Below, in pieces: positions 21,286 to 33,051 of a DNA stretch of 64,000 nt (the stretch's first letter is position 1; each line of letters starts with the position of its first letter). The translations under genes and the position numbers were made by a program. The stretch spans positions 25,193,368-25,257,367 of the forward strand of contig CM055106.1 of NCBI GenBank assembly GCA_029204225.1, given 5' to 3'. The DNA is from Diphasiastrum complanatum. Lineage: Eukaryota; Streptophyta; Lycopodiopsida; Lycopodiales; Lycopodiaceae. Below the pieces are notes generated by a model that saw only the letters and a list, made by a program, of their open reading frames with translations, was not told the origin of the DNA and ran no database searches.

Positions 21286-21729
21286 GGGGTTGTTCCATAT
21301 AAATTTCTTCTTCTAGATATCCATTTAAAAATGCATTTGAAACATCTAGTTGAAAAACTTGCCATTTGAAAAAACAAGCAATAGAAATGATAATTCTAAT
21401 TGATACCCTCTTTGCAAATGGAGCAAAAGTCTCCTCATAATCAAGTCCATAAACTTGAGCAAAGCCCTTTGCACAAAGTCTTGCCTTGTACTTGTTGATT
21501 GTGTCATCTTGATTATATTTGACTCAAAAAAACCCATTTGCAACCAATAGTGTGCTTGTTGGATGGAAGATCCACAAGCTCTCATGTTTTGTTGGCAATC
21601 AATGCATCATATTCCTCATCCATGGCTAAAAAGCATTCTTTTGAGTTGAGTGCTTTATATACATCCTTTGGCTCTTCATGTGAAACAAAATATGCAAAAT
21701 TAGTGGAGTTGAGTTCCACTTGTTTGCCT

Positions 21730-22185
21730 TTATCTCCATATGTGTGGCTCGGATCTTTCTCTTTGTGATCTCCTTGGTGAGAAGACTTGAGGTGACTTCT
21801 CCTCAATTCTCGGCCCCATCTCTACATGATAATCTTCAAGGGTGATGATAGGAGAATCCTTTTGAGAATCTTTGATCTCGGCCTCATCAAAAATGTAATT
21901 CTGATTCTCATGAGAAATAACATCTCTACTCTCAATTGTAATTGAGGTAGAGGGAACATAAATTTTGTATGTCTTCTTGTTGGATGAGTATCCAACCATG
22001 AGCCCTTTGACTGAATTTGGATCATCTCTTTTCCTTGTTTCCAAGGGTACATGAACAAAGCAAGCATATCCAAAACCTCTAAGGTGATCAACCTTAGGTT
22101 TCTTCTTAAACAAGACTTCATATGGTGATCTTCCTACAAGTGTATTGTGAGGTAATCTGTTGCACAATAAATTGCTTCTCCCCAA
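21730..22185 (-). pseudogene. Copia integrase C-terminal region
   Basis: Contains NRLPHNTLVGRSPYEVLFKK, then FVHVPLETRKRDD, VKGLMVGYSSNKKTYKIYVP and the acidic/basic linker before RT. It continues from the adjacent minus-strand frame 22134-22364 (FQNGVAERKNRSLCECAKAI), which carries the catalytic Glu region; the two are joined by a frameshift around 22150. Confidence 0.9.
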
Positions 22186-22473
22186 TATTCAATAGGCAAA
22201 GAAGCTTCAACTCGGATTGCTTTAGCACATTCACATAGAGATCGATTTTTTCTTTCGGCAACTCCATTTTGAAATGGAGAATAAGACAAGAAACTCTCTC
22301 TTAATCCCTTCAACCTCGCAATAATCATAGAACTTGTTGGAGATGTATTCACCTCCTCCATCACATCTCAAAGCTTTGACTTTGAAAGAAAATTATTTCT
22401 CAACATAAGCTTTGAAAACTAGAAAGTGTTCAGACACCATTTTGAAGTTAGAGTCCGCTATGGGAGTTGGTGG

Positions 22474-22963
22474 TTATTGCTTGAATCTCATCTCTAGAAG
22501 GAGGTACAACCAAGTATATCTTGTAAAATCATCAATGAAGGTAACAAAACAAGTTGCACCACCAATACTTTTTGAGGAAGAAAAAATGAACATCCGAGTG
22601 AATCCATTCCAAAGGATGAGAAGTCTTAATATAAGACATTTGATATGGCTTTCTATGTGATTTTGCAATAGCACAAGCCTCACATGGCTTGGAAAGTGAT
22701 CGTGGTAGGCCAATAGCCTTATCATTCTTGATCATAGAAAGCATAGATTTATAGTTAGGATGCCCCAACCTCCTATGCCATAACTCCTCCTTAGACATAA
22801 AAGCAATTTCACAAATGTTTGCATTCTCATAAGAATTTAACTTGAAGATGCCACCATATCTAGATCCATTAGCTAGGATCTCATCACCTTTCTTAATAAA
22901 GCAAGTATTGACATTGAATTTCACATCACAACCACAATCAGGCAACTTTCCAACACTTATCAA
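22474..22963 (-). pseudogene. Copia GAG-pre-integrase and integrase core start
   Basis: The frame 22963-22532 has MISVGKLPDCGCDVKFNVNT, the zinc motif ELWHRRLGHPNYKSM and CEACAIAKSHRKPY, and the first catalytic Asp (IHSDVHF). A frameshift at about 22570 passes the core into the overlapping frame, which reads IGGATCFVTFIDDFTRYTWL. Confidence 0.92.
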
Positions 22964-23028
22964 GTTCTTTTTAAGCTTAGGAACAAAAAGAACATTGGAA
23001 AGTGATAGAACTTTAGAAGAAGCAAGTT

Positions 23029-23906
23029 TTATTGGAATATTGCCAATTCCTTCAATAGAGCATTCATGATCATTTGCTGTATAAATAGATCTTTAAGTCC
23101 TTTGTAAGGTACAATAGAGTCAAAAGACTCCTTTGAACAACACATATGTGATGAGGCACCACTATCGATGTACCATGCTCCATCCTTCTTGAAGGGTGTT
23201 GAAGAAAAGCTTGACATCATGAGAGATGCTTCTCCTTCACTTGCAATAAAGTCTTCTTCTTTCTCATTAGAGAGATTTGTTTGTTTAAGTTTATTTTTCT
23301 TTTTGAAGCAATTAGAGGGATAGTGCCCCTTCTCGCCACAAAAGAAACACTTGACTTTCTTCTTGTTGGTCTTGGAAGTAGAAGGATGAGTTGAGTCATC
23401 CTCTTCTCCATCTTTGTCTTTGTCCTTGGCTTTGTCTTTGTTGAAAGCTTGAGAAAACTGGTTCTTGCTCTTCCTTTATGCTTGTCCTTGACAAAGAGAG
23501 CTTTGTCACTTCCAATATGCTCAAGTTTGTTCATACTTGAAAGTTTGTAACTTTGCCTTGCTTCTTCAGAGATGAGAATACCTTGAAGAGTCTCCAAATT
23601 GGACAACTCCTCCTTTATGACAAAGGATTGAACAAGATTATCATAGTCTTCTTTTAAGCCATTAAGAATGACTTGTACTAGCTCATCTTGATTGATTGTG
23701 ACACCAACACAACTAGAAGTGTTCTTAGCTTCATAGATAGACTTGAGTGCATCCCAAGGTTCTTTAGTAGTGGTGCAAGATCCTATTTCTCTTAGAATCT
23801 CATTAGAGACATTCATTTTAACGAAGTGTAGAGCCATCCTAGCTCTCTTCCTATACTTTGGTATTTCAAGTTGTGCTTGAGGCGCAATCCCAAGGCATTG
23901 ATCCAA
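23029..23906 (-). pseudogene. Copia gag and protease (element 2) with an in-frame deletion
   Basis: Gag starts at 23906 and carries ARMALHFVKMNVSNEILREI, then WDALKSIYEAKNTS. Compared with element 1 about 34 residues are missing right after NTS, and the frame resumes at NQDELVQVILNGLKEDYDNL. A frameshift at about 23440-23470 passes reading into the CCHC knuckle (CFFCGEKGHYPSNC) and the protease site AWYIDSGASSHMC (about 23170). Confidence 0.9.
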
Positions 23907-23930
23907 TGAACATATGCCAAAACTAAGTAT

Positions 23931-26171
23931 CTACGTCCCCTTTCAATCACTCTCATTGATTGGGGGTATGAGCTAATCAGGATTGGAAGCACGATCCCCT
24001 AATTACTCATGTAAGGGCAATGTGGGTCCTTTACTCACTAGGGCCTTTTGGTTGCACCAATCCCCTAATAAAAATGCTCCTAACAAAAGCCAAAATATGC
24101 AATAAAAACTTCTGAAAGATAAGTAGTCGTGATGTTGCAACCGAAGAAAATGATTGACTAAAGATTGGATTATGCATGACTCAACTTCCAACATTTGATC
24201 ATATACATATATAGAATGTTCAGCTAGTTGTTGCAAGAACACCGAAATAAAAAATTTCACACTTAAAAGTGAATTTGGTATGATATATGTAAAACTAGAG
24301 TTTTCAGAGGTCTATCTTCTTGGATTTGAACTACACAAAATATGCTTTTCAACAATTTCATGCCAACAATTTGAATGCGTCCACCTCAATAAAAATAGGA
24401 ATGAGATATTGAAATCATAAAATCTGAAACAAACTATTATAGTGTGCCTAACAAATGAAAAATCAATAATACCTAAAAGAAGTGACACTCACTATCATTT
24501 TCTGGAAAGTGTTGTAATACCAAGTTATGAACTAAAACATAGCAATGACTAAGAGAACAGAAAATAAATGCTACTATGCTAATCGAATGAATGAAAATAA
24601 TAAGATAATGATAAGCAAACACCATGGAATGAAACCATAATTCACCTATATATGATGTTTGTCATGTTGAATCGATATCCCATCAATCTGTCACAATGAA
24701 GCCCATAGTTCTACTTATAGTTTCATTGAATGGTGATTCGATCAAGACTGAAATGCAGGTTCGTCAAATTCGAATTGAAAAGAATCAAGGGTCTGAAATT
24801 TTTATAATGACCCAATTTCAGAGGCTGGCTAGCTCACATTTACCCTTGTTAAGTAGCAAAATTATTGTGTAGATACATAGCAGTACATTACCTATTTGAA
24901 GTAAATGCATAAATGTACCCTGGAGTATAAACCAACTATTTGCATGTGGTACCTTGTTGTAACTCATAACAGTATAGTGTATGATCGTTGATTTTGTGAA
25001 ACAGGCACATAGTTGGTTTTAAGTGGATGTTCCCTCACTTCAAAACCAACTATGTGCCTGCGGTAAATTTACACAAGTTCTAAGACTGTTTTTACTATGC
25101 CTGTTCACATTAAAACAGGCTGGTCAATTCATGTGGCATGGTTATGACTTATTCTTAGGTAATCGAAGTAATGGGTTTATAGAGGTGGCAGTATACCATA
25201 TGATCATTGATTACTTGCGAGTCAAAACATGTGTAATCACACCCTGAGCTCTTAACCAGCCTTTTTTACAGTCAAATATATGTAGTGCAAAGATTTTTCA
25301 GATAAGACATTCTTTCCAAATCAAAAAACCTTAGTATCTCAGACACCAAATTTAGACTAGGTGTACAAGTTCTAATCAAGGCTCAATAATACTGCAAAGA
25401 TCAATCAATGCAGATGGGTCAATAAAGTCACCTAAAAGCCAGATACTACCAGAGGGACCCAAGGCATCAAGTGGTTTTTTAGACTATTCTTGTAGTTAAA
25501 GCAACTATCAAATGTTGCAATTTGACTGATGCAAAGACAGTCAAGAGCAATTTGAGCTATATTTTTTATCCTTGCATATTGATCGTGGTACTGATTTTTG
25601 CGGACTTGTTTGATCACTATCTAGTATAATATCGCAGCCTGGGACCTCTATTTACAAGAAAAAATACCCAGAAAGTGCATGAGAAACAAAGACACATGTA
25701 TCATGATGGAAAACTAAATTGTGAGCTAAAAGTTAACTTTTATGGATTTCATTGGTTTAAAATGCTTAGCCTAAGTTTGAATGAATTGCGATATTAACCA
25801 TTTAATTGATGCACACATCAAGGCATTCACAATCATCCTAATAACTGTAAAGGTACACTGTAGTTAAATTTCAAATCAGAAAATGATACTGCTATTGGAG
25901 CAAAAAATATAAGCAGCCCCTTGAAGTAATACAACTCATCAAAGAGTCACATCCTGTGAAGAAAGTCCAATACAGTAGATATCAACAGTTCCTAGTACCA
26001 ACAAAGATTAAGCACCACTATTTCCAATATACCCATTGCTGCTAAAGCACAGCAAGTTTCAAAAGGCAATTGTTTCTTTGCAGCATAAATGCACATAGGT
26101 TTTGGCATGCCAGCAACAAATTACCAGAAATACGAATAATAAGCATTTTAAAGATTGCACTAGTATGGACA
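23931..26171. other. No gene recognised; 3' flank of the NOC4-like gene
   Basis: AT-rich, short frames only. Contains the hairpin at 25002-25060. The side nearest 26171 would hold the 3' UTR of the minus-strand NOC4-like gene. Confidence 0.6.
25002..25060. repeat. Near-perfect hairpin, about 24-bp stem with a short loop
   Basis: CAGGCACATAGTTGGTTTTA at 25002 pairs with its reverse complement ending at 25060. The stem is 24 bp with a single-base bulge and a loop of about ten bases (GATGTTCCCT). A related direct-repeat sequence (AGTATA...ATGATC[GA]TTGATT) occurs on both flanks at about 24971 and 25191. Confidence 0.9.
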
Positions 26172-29100
26172 TCACAAGGCCACCCTTTTCTTTTTCCTGA
26201 GCGGTGCCGACAAGATTTTCTTCACAACATCAGGTTCACTGTTGCTATCATCCTTTTTGCAGTTGTTCCTCGGAGAATGTCTCCCTCCAGGAATGTTCTC
26301 TATTTCTTCATTTTTTGCAGTTATTTGATTGTTTTCTTCACTCCTGTAGACTGCCTGCTTTGTGCAGCTTTTTTCAGTATTGCCACCTGAAAACTCATGT
26401 TCAGGTGTGACTGATTCAGTGAAATTCCATCCCAAGAAATCACAATCACTGCTGTCATTCAAAGCAGGAGAAGTTTGCTGTTGCTCTGGAAACAAGGAGC
26501 TTGGAATGGTTTCATAAAATGCTAATGGTACTAGCTTTAGCCTCTTTCCAACCTGTCATTACAAGCCATCGTCAATGTCTAGTAAACTAAAACTGAAATT
26601 GGTAATTTCTAATTTCACACTGGTGGAAATGTGACAAACCTCTTCAGAAAAAATAGTCGAATATGACCCAGAGCTAAAATCTCCAACTGCTACCTCTGTT
26701 GTCTCTGATCGTACAGTTAAATCTGTCTCAAGTGAAGATACAAACCTAGATATGATTTTCAACACAACCAATCAACAAGGCCTTTTAGATATCTGTTTGC
26801 GACCCATAACCATCGTATGGTGGTAATGAGAAACAAATGTATTGCAAAACTTACAGTGCCTATTCATCAGTCAGTGAAATCAGCTTGTATCAACCTAATA
26901 TGTAACTTGTGATCTTTACAGCATATGCACATCTTCAGCATTGGCCTTGTGTATGAGTTTTTCCATGAATCTGATTCTATTCCACCAAATGAGTTCTAAG
27001 CAATAATATCCTAACACTTTTGGATAGGAATGGGTACGGTACCATCCCTAAGGAACGGCCGTTCCATTCCTTAAGAGCAGATTTTTTGTTTGGTACATCC
27101 ATGCCTATTTAGGAACATAACCGTTCCTAAACAGGAACGGTTCCATACCAGAAAAAACCTTGCTTTGTATTTTGTATCCCTAATCATTATCTTGGGCATA
27201 TAAAAGCATGGTCTACATGACGTTATGTACCAGTCTGTACTTAGCAGACTGGGGTTGTTCCAATATACCTAATGTACTAAGGCGAAAACCGAGAGCTTAA
27301 TCCTAAGTTTCTAATCATGTTCCCAAGTTCATGCATAAAACAAAGGCGTGGGGTTCCTATTCATGTTCCTATTGAAACCTAAGTCCTGAGTCCATGAACA
27401 ACAATTGAAGGGTTTCTATTTCCGTTCCTATTCTTGTTGAACCTAAGTTCTAGGGCTTCATGTTCATGTTCCTAGGTTTCCAGTTCCTGTTCCTAAGTTT
27501 CTGTTCCTGCTCCTGCTCTTATTCCCATTCCTAAGTTCCTAGGCTTCATGTTCTTGTTCCTAAGCAACTTCCCGGTTCCTATTCTTGTTCATGTTCCTGT
27601 TCCTTTTCCTAAGAGCATCTTTAACTTAGGTTTCAACTTAGGAACAAGAACCTCAGAAGAGGAATAGGAACAAGAACCCCGAAAACAATGATCTAATCAT
27701 TTCTCTAGACGGATTTACCCATAACAAGTTATTTTTCAAATAATAGGTTTTTTTCTTGGAACAGTACAGGTTCCTAGGAACCATTCAATACCATTCTTGT
27801 GAACTATCGTTCTAGCTTGCCTATTTTCTATTTTTTTTCCAACTTTATGTTTCCAATCCATGATGACAAAAGCCATGTTATGTATCGAACATGGATGGCC
27901 AGCAAATAGATGCCAAGAACACAAATTGAATGACATGCACACTTTTTGGTGTACGGCTGCACACAAGTAAATGTGTCAACACGCATTTCTAGTGGAGATA
28001 TTGAAGCAAAATGACTCAAAAGCTGGAATTCTTCCTCTGCAGGAATAAATGTTTGGAGAAAGCAACCTTCTAAGGTTGCTCATAAGCTTTCAGCAGACTA
28101 GTCTTCCAATCCAAATAAGGCTCATCAAGGCTACAAAGGATTCTACGTAATGTTGAGAGCATGAGTCCAAAAGCAGGAACACTTAATGAAACTACTAATG
28201 CATTGACATTCTTACTTTTTTGAGCTCAAAGGTCATGTAAGGATTCTAAGAGTTTTAGCTTCTACAGTACCTTGAGACAGCAGGGCAGTAATGGCGCCTA
28301 AGCGTCTCTATCTCCCACAATGAACTTTCTGCATGCATAAAGTTAGATCTTAAAATGTGTCTACTAATGCACAAATAATACACGTGAAATAACAAAGCTG
28401 TATATATAAGTGTAGAACTTTGCTGCCTATTTTATATTCATGAAGCTTGTTCAGTTTCTCACTCAGCGCATCACAGCTGGCAGTGTCACTTTCAGTAGCC
28501 TTAAATGGGTCTGCCCCAAGCTTCCCCATCACATTTTTCTCAGACTCCACTTCTGACAATTGAGCCTCAACTTCTCCATCTAATTCCAGTTTGCTATCTT
28601 GTGTGATTGCGTTCAGAGGCTCTGGCTGTGCATTACCATGCTGGAAGTTCAAAAAACAGGGATGTCAGGGGCTGTCCACAAGATAGCTGATTCAGGGTTG
28701 GCTAGACATCACATAGAACACCATAAAACAGTTGCTTATAAGAATTCATGTACTTGGAATCATGCACAAGTTTTTGTTGCTAAACCATTGTTGTGCGCTG
28801 CTACTAGCATTCTTTCCTAGGTCAAGTGGCTAGTGGTCATCTAGTTCATTTTGTGGTAGAGTATCTCAAGATATGCCCATTGACCATCTTACAAACCACT
28901 ATTCTGTAAACGCAACAGGCAAATACCCTCGTTTCTTTATAAGACGACTTGCATTAAATGGATATCTGTGTCACACAGAAGATACTTCAACCTTCTACTC
29001 ACAATTCGATCTAACAACCCGAAGAGGTTTACTGTTATTTCGGAAGAGAAATATGGTGATGAAAATGACCTGATAAATTTTGCCGCATAAACTAAAGCAA

Positions 29101-29660
29101 CAATTTCAAAGATCAATATTTGGAAGCTAGCATGTTGAAAATCAGGACAATTTGAAATGCTAACTTGCTATTCTCTTTTGAAAGTTCATTATTAGAAAAC
29201 TCAAGAAAGATCAAGTTTGAAATTTTTGGTACTGTTCCGGATGCATCAAGATTAGTAATATTGGGGCTTGACCCTTTCGTTTCGTCTTCCTTTCCATAAC
29301 ACATATTTTCTTATCTCTATTACTCTTGGATTGCTAATGTATGGCCTCTTTCTGTGTACAAAATTGGAAACAATGAGAAGTATTATCGGGATTTTTTCTC
29401 CTCAGCGTTTCCCTATCTGTGAAAACATGCAGCATGATTTCAATCGATGGTGTATCAGCCATTTGTGTGAGGACTGATGCTAAAAGATGCTTCCAGCTTT
29501 AAGTTCATCGGACCCATGTATCTATTCAACAACTTTGCAAATGACAAATCTAAATCAGAGCAATCCAGAAAATTCAGAGTACTTGCTTCTTTTGAGAGTG
29601 GGTTATATTGAAACACGGGAATCATTTGTACCTTTATTGTCACCTTCTGCAGGTGTGCAT

Positions 29661-29710
<50 letters not shown>

Positions 29711-30712
29711 TGTGTACTAAGCAATTGATTGAAGGATGGCGTCGTAGGAGATTATGAATTATGGCGACAGCGACAAGTCCACCTGCTGGAGGAGCAAAAA
29801 GTGCTATACGTCCTAACTTTTTAGCAAATGCCGCCGCCAAATATGCAGGTAGATGGGACGATTTTAGGCATGTATCCAGTAGCTGCACAGCAATATTCAG
29901 AATGAGATTAAACACCATTGGACTGACAATAACGAAGGGAGACCTGATCGACAGCAAATTAAGCACAAAAGTTATCTTGCACTAGGTTGATCTTCCTACA
30001 CAGCTCTCAAGGAACTAAACCAATTTATTTACAAGAAAACTGCCAGCTTCCAAGAGAGATTCTTGTAACAAATAAAGAGAGATTATGGCGAGCTCAAATG
30101 CATAGGCCACACACTAACAAAATGAACTCCTGAGTGAGAGTTGCTTGTACGTCAAAATTTGGACTTTTTTAAACAAAGGAGAAGTAGGAAGGTCACGGAA
30201 AAATCTGAGATTTGTAGATTTCTAGCAGAGTCTAAAAGAAGCCTTCGTATACAAACAATGTACAGAATTACCATTATAAGGATCATGTCATTTTAACAAA
30301 GCTAATAAAACACTGCAGGGAAAAAAAAACTTCCACCACCCTTCTAATCAGAAACATTCTGCTAGTCAGATTTCCTTTACTGTAGTGTCATCATGCAAGG
30401 TGTCAAGTATAAAAGCATATGCTGTTCAGTTGAAGTAGCTATGAATAACTAAATAGTAAGAGCATTGCAGATCACCAAAAGACAAAGAACAGAAAACAAA
30501 TCTTTGTCATACATACCTCAAAAAAGCGAGCTCGATGCTTAGCCACAAATATTGACGGTTCAAGAAGGGCGTAGAGCTTGTTATAGAAATCTGGATACTC
30601 CAGACCATACTTGCTAATAAGGATGAATAGACCATTGAGTGCCATAACGCTGATTAATCCCCCAAGGTTGTACGACTTTGTGAGAAAATCGCTGAATTCA
30701 TGAATGATGAAA
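26172..30712 (-). CDS. NOC4: NOC4-like nucleolar complex protein (CBF/MAK21 family), C-terminal six exons
   Basis: Six exons with matching phases and GT/AG ends: 30712-30517, 29882-29709, 28640-28463, 28328-28271, 26745-26640, 26552-26172 (stop). Together they encode 363 residues. Landmarks: DFLTKSYNLGGLISVMALNG, LFILISKYGLEYPDFYNKLY and KHRARFFE (exon 1 shown), LPAYLAAAFAKKL and IHNLLRRHPSINCLVHR (second), ADPFKATESDT (third), SSLWEIETLRRHYCPAVSRF across the fourth and fifth, and DFSSGSYSTIFSEE. These match the CBF/MAK21 domain of NOC4. The last exon carries VPLAFYETIPSSLF, then a low-complexity tail ending in basic KKRVAL. In yeast NOC4 pairs with NOP14 in the small-subunit processome for 40S assembly in the nucleolus, and plants have a single essential homologue. 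Usual length is about 500-600 residues, so about 200 N-terminal residues are missing here. Confidence 0.9.
27026..27800. repeat. GGAAC/GTTCC-rich repeat within a NOC4 intron
   Basis: Dense array of GTTCCTA and GGAAC units, many in inverted pairs (GGAACGGCCGTTCC near 27053; GGAACGGTTCC near 27135). The two ends carry roughly inverted sequences (GGAATGGGTACGGTACC at left, CCATTCAATACCATTC at right), suggesting a short non-autonomous DNA element whose interior is a degenerating GTTCC tandem. A small related patch lies near 50757-50815. Confidence 0.6.
29662..29706 (+). repeat. (CT)n microsatellite touching a NOC4 splice donor
   Basis: 45 bp of CT on the plus strand, GA on the gene strand. The NOC4 exon ends at 29709 and its donor reads GTGAGAGAGA straight into this tract. 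Confidence 0.97.
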
Positions 30713-31269
30713 CTCCCCAGTGTTAAAGTACAGTAAGATGAGTAACTAGCAACAAATTGAAAGCTTCAATATCCACAAATGAGCAAATTGACATATTTAC
30801 TCAAAAGGTAAACATGAGTCCATAACAGTGCGAGAATAACAGACCAGTGCTAAACCTTCTTCACACCAAAAACAATATGCTTCCTTGTAAATGATATTTT
30901 TGCCCCTTACTTTAAGTTATACAAGCCTTGAATACATTTGAAAAGAAAATTACCCTTCAATGTGATAATGATGAGATAGAAGAAGAATTTACAAAGTCTA
31001 CATAAAATAAACTTATAGGAGCATATGAACTTCCAAAAAAGCTTATGAACACAAATGTTCTTGTCTAACTATCATGAATTTCGTGCCGTTTCTGTATCAC
31101 ATCATACTGCAGAGGGGACTTTATGTCTAAGGAAGCGGATGGTGGACGCGGAAGCACCAGGGGTGCGTCCGGGGGTGGACGCGTCCGCCATTTTTCAAAA
31201 AAAAAAGATTCAATCTCCACTTGAGATACTGAAGTGTTCTTGACTTTCAGGAATCCAATCTGTATCGTC
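30713..31269. other. Intron or intergenic; no exon recognised, with a GC-rich GGACGCGTCC patch
   Basis: No NOC4 N-terminal sequence is seen. At about 31120-31206 a GC-rich island contains GGACGCGTCC (31177-31186), followed by a run of A. The same motif and layout occur at 46856-46926. Confidence 0.6.
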
Positions 31270-32032
31270 CTCAAATGTTTACGCTGCAAAGGAGCTTGTA
31301 TCTAACTTTACCGATCAAGTCAATTTCACTACTAAGACTAGCCGCATAACTAGGAATCACTTTCAAAAAGGCAGGCTTGTCTAGCCTAAGAAGATTGAAG
31401 AGCTCTTCAAAACTGTTTTGAGACTCAGTACCTGACAACAAGACTCGACGCTTTGTTGCCCTTCGATTTTCCCTACCGCATAGTCTTGGCAGATATTTGC
31501 TTGTGTTCAGATCCATCTCCAAGTAAGAGCTAGTAGGAGAAATGAATGCTTACTAATTAATAAGCAAACCTGTGTCATTCACCACAGGGAACCACAAGAC
31601 CTACACAGTACTATGTCTTATATGATGAGATCGGTTTAAAGTTTTGGGATGAACTCCAACAACAACACAGAAAGGAAACAGGAATTCTGTCACGGCTGCA
31701 GCAAAACAGAATAGAATGGGGTTACATAGAATAAATATGCTAAACTTCAATCATATTCAGAAAAGTATGAGCCTGGTGGAAGAGTCTTGAAATTGAGTAT
31801 TCAAAAATGGTAACATACACTGCAAAGGAGCTTATATCTAAACTCTCTCTCTCTTTCAAGACCAGAAGATTTTTGGGAGAAGTATCCTCGTGTTCTTTGT
31901 GCGTGGGAAATGCCCTTCATCTAAGAAACTTTTAACCACGTTCTTCTCTGCAGTTTTATGGGCTTCATACAGGTTGTGTAAAGGAATTGGCTTCACTGCC
32001 CATTTCCTTATCTCGGACACCCAAGGAAGCTG
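31270..32032 (-). pseudogene. SNF2 helicase remnant resembling the plant CLSY/DRD1 group
   Basis: Two separated blocks on the minus strand. At about 32032-31880: LPWVSEIRKWAVKPIPLHNL, then a DEGH box (31910-31921) in the context FLDEGHFPRTKNTRI, the Walker-B form typical of this group. At about 31500-31330: ATKRRVLLSGTESQNSFEEL followed by FNLLRLDKPAFLKV, which matches SNF2 motif III (LSGTPxQN) with Pro changed to Glu. The about 70 residues normally between the W..E..KW region and DEGH are missing, and the first block hits a stop (about 31852) without a clear donor. No C-terminal helicase domain follows. Sequence parts around 31574-31660 are repeated at about 32085-32150. I read this as a decayed fragment; a spliced gene with odd introns cannot be excluded. 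Confidence 0.6.
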
Positions 32033-32071
32033 CATGCCTTCTGCGGGGAGCTACTCATGCTACAACAACAT

Positions 32072-32093
32072 CCCTAAACCCTAAACCCTAAAC
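32072..32093. repeat. Interstitial telomere-type repeat
   Basis: About three CCCTAAA units in tandem, the Arabidopsis-type telomere repeat. Such short tracts also act as telo-boxes in plant promoters. Confidence 0.9.
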
Positions 32094-32522
32094 CTACACA
32101 CTACTATGTCTTATGTGATGAGATCGGTTTAACTCCCCGAATGAACTTCAACAACTTACTAATTACTTAGACTGGGGCTCTGAAACATCTTCTCAATTGG
32201 GAAGATCAACATCTCAAGAAGGACCAATTGTGACTCCACTTCCAGGATTGCATAAGAACACACAAACAAAAATGTTCTTCTGCTGAAGCTTTCTTTAGAA
32301 TTGCAGTTTTACTTCTCAATGAAAAAGGATACACTCATCTGTATTCCTTTCACATATCTGCTTGAATCAAGAAGTTCGTTTTTCCTCAAAAATATATTAC
32401 ATCCAGCACTAATTGGATTGAGAAAAAGTGGGACAAGGATCCTCATTACATGTATTGTCAAAAGGGTCGACTAATACTATCAAAAGGGATGTTGTTGGAT
32501 TGAGAAGAGAGCTCATTATACT

Positions 32523-32820
32523 TCAAAGGTCCACATCTCTCTCTCCATATTGAGGACTTGGCTTGGAACTCAGAATTCGGTCGACCTCACAAGAAACAGG
32601 TGGACAATTTTTCAAGTGCAGATTATGAGGGTGCAAACTCAAGGTGCTTGTTGCCATTTCTGGTGAAAACGCTTCTTTATTTCTGTCACATTTCAGACTT
32701 ATGGAAGAGCTCAAACTTTCTTCCTGACTAACTAAAGGCTTGTACTTTTCATCATCATCAGAATCTTGCTCAACAGTATATTTGATATCCTTCTTTTGGT
32801 TGTTTGTTAGCTCGCGCGAT
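32523..32820 (-). other. Exon-like open segment of unknown identity
   Basis: The minus-strand frame is open from a possible acceptor (TTGTCTTAG at about 32820) to a stop at 32523, about 98 codons. It includes an acidic patch (EQDSDDDEKYKPL) and CPPVSCEVDRILSSKPS. I do not recognise the family. It lies upstream of the SNF2 remnant on the same strand and could belong to it. Confidence 0.35.
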
Positions 32821-32989
32821 TGCCTAAGACAAACAAAAGGTCAACATTTTTGTGTGTTTGCGGTGCTTGTGTGGTGTGCATCCTCGATTCCATAGCTTGA
32901 GGAAAACAATTGCAACAAAACTGCTGCTCACAATTTTAAACTCCAAGGTGGTCCTTTGGAACTTCGATATTCTCTTTAGCAGGTAAATG

Positions 32990-32992
<3 letters not shown>

Positions 32993-33048
<56 letters not shown>
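32993..33048 (+). repeat. (CT)n microsatellite at the 5' end of LINE copy D
   Basis: 56 bp of pure CT; LINE-derived coding sequence starts within a few bases after it. Confidence 0.98.

Positions 33049-33051
<3 letters not shown>

Larger units (their letters stand above)
20125..23930 (-). mobile_element. Copia element 2 (-), gag to RNase H, 5' end missing
   Basis: Reading down the minus strand: gag (23906-23217), zinc knuckle, protease (about 23170), GAG-pre-integrase, integrase (to about 21730), RT (about 21600-20950, YVDD intact) and RNase H (to 20143), then the polypurine tract and part of the 3' LTR. The order is complete, but several frameshifts break it and the 5' LTR and leader are absent beyond about 23930. 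Confidence 0.93.

Noticed and set aside
29455-29966. Open frames rich in RE or SL repeats around CT tracts (also at 9 kb, 46 kb, 58 kb and 61 kb)
   Set aside because: Translations of (CT)n or (GA)n are always open in all frames. They carry no coding signal.
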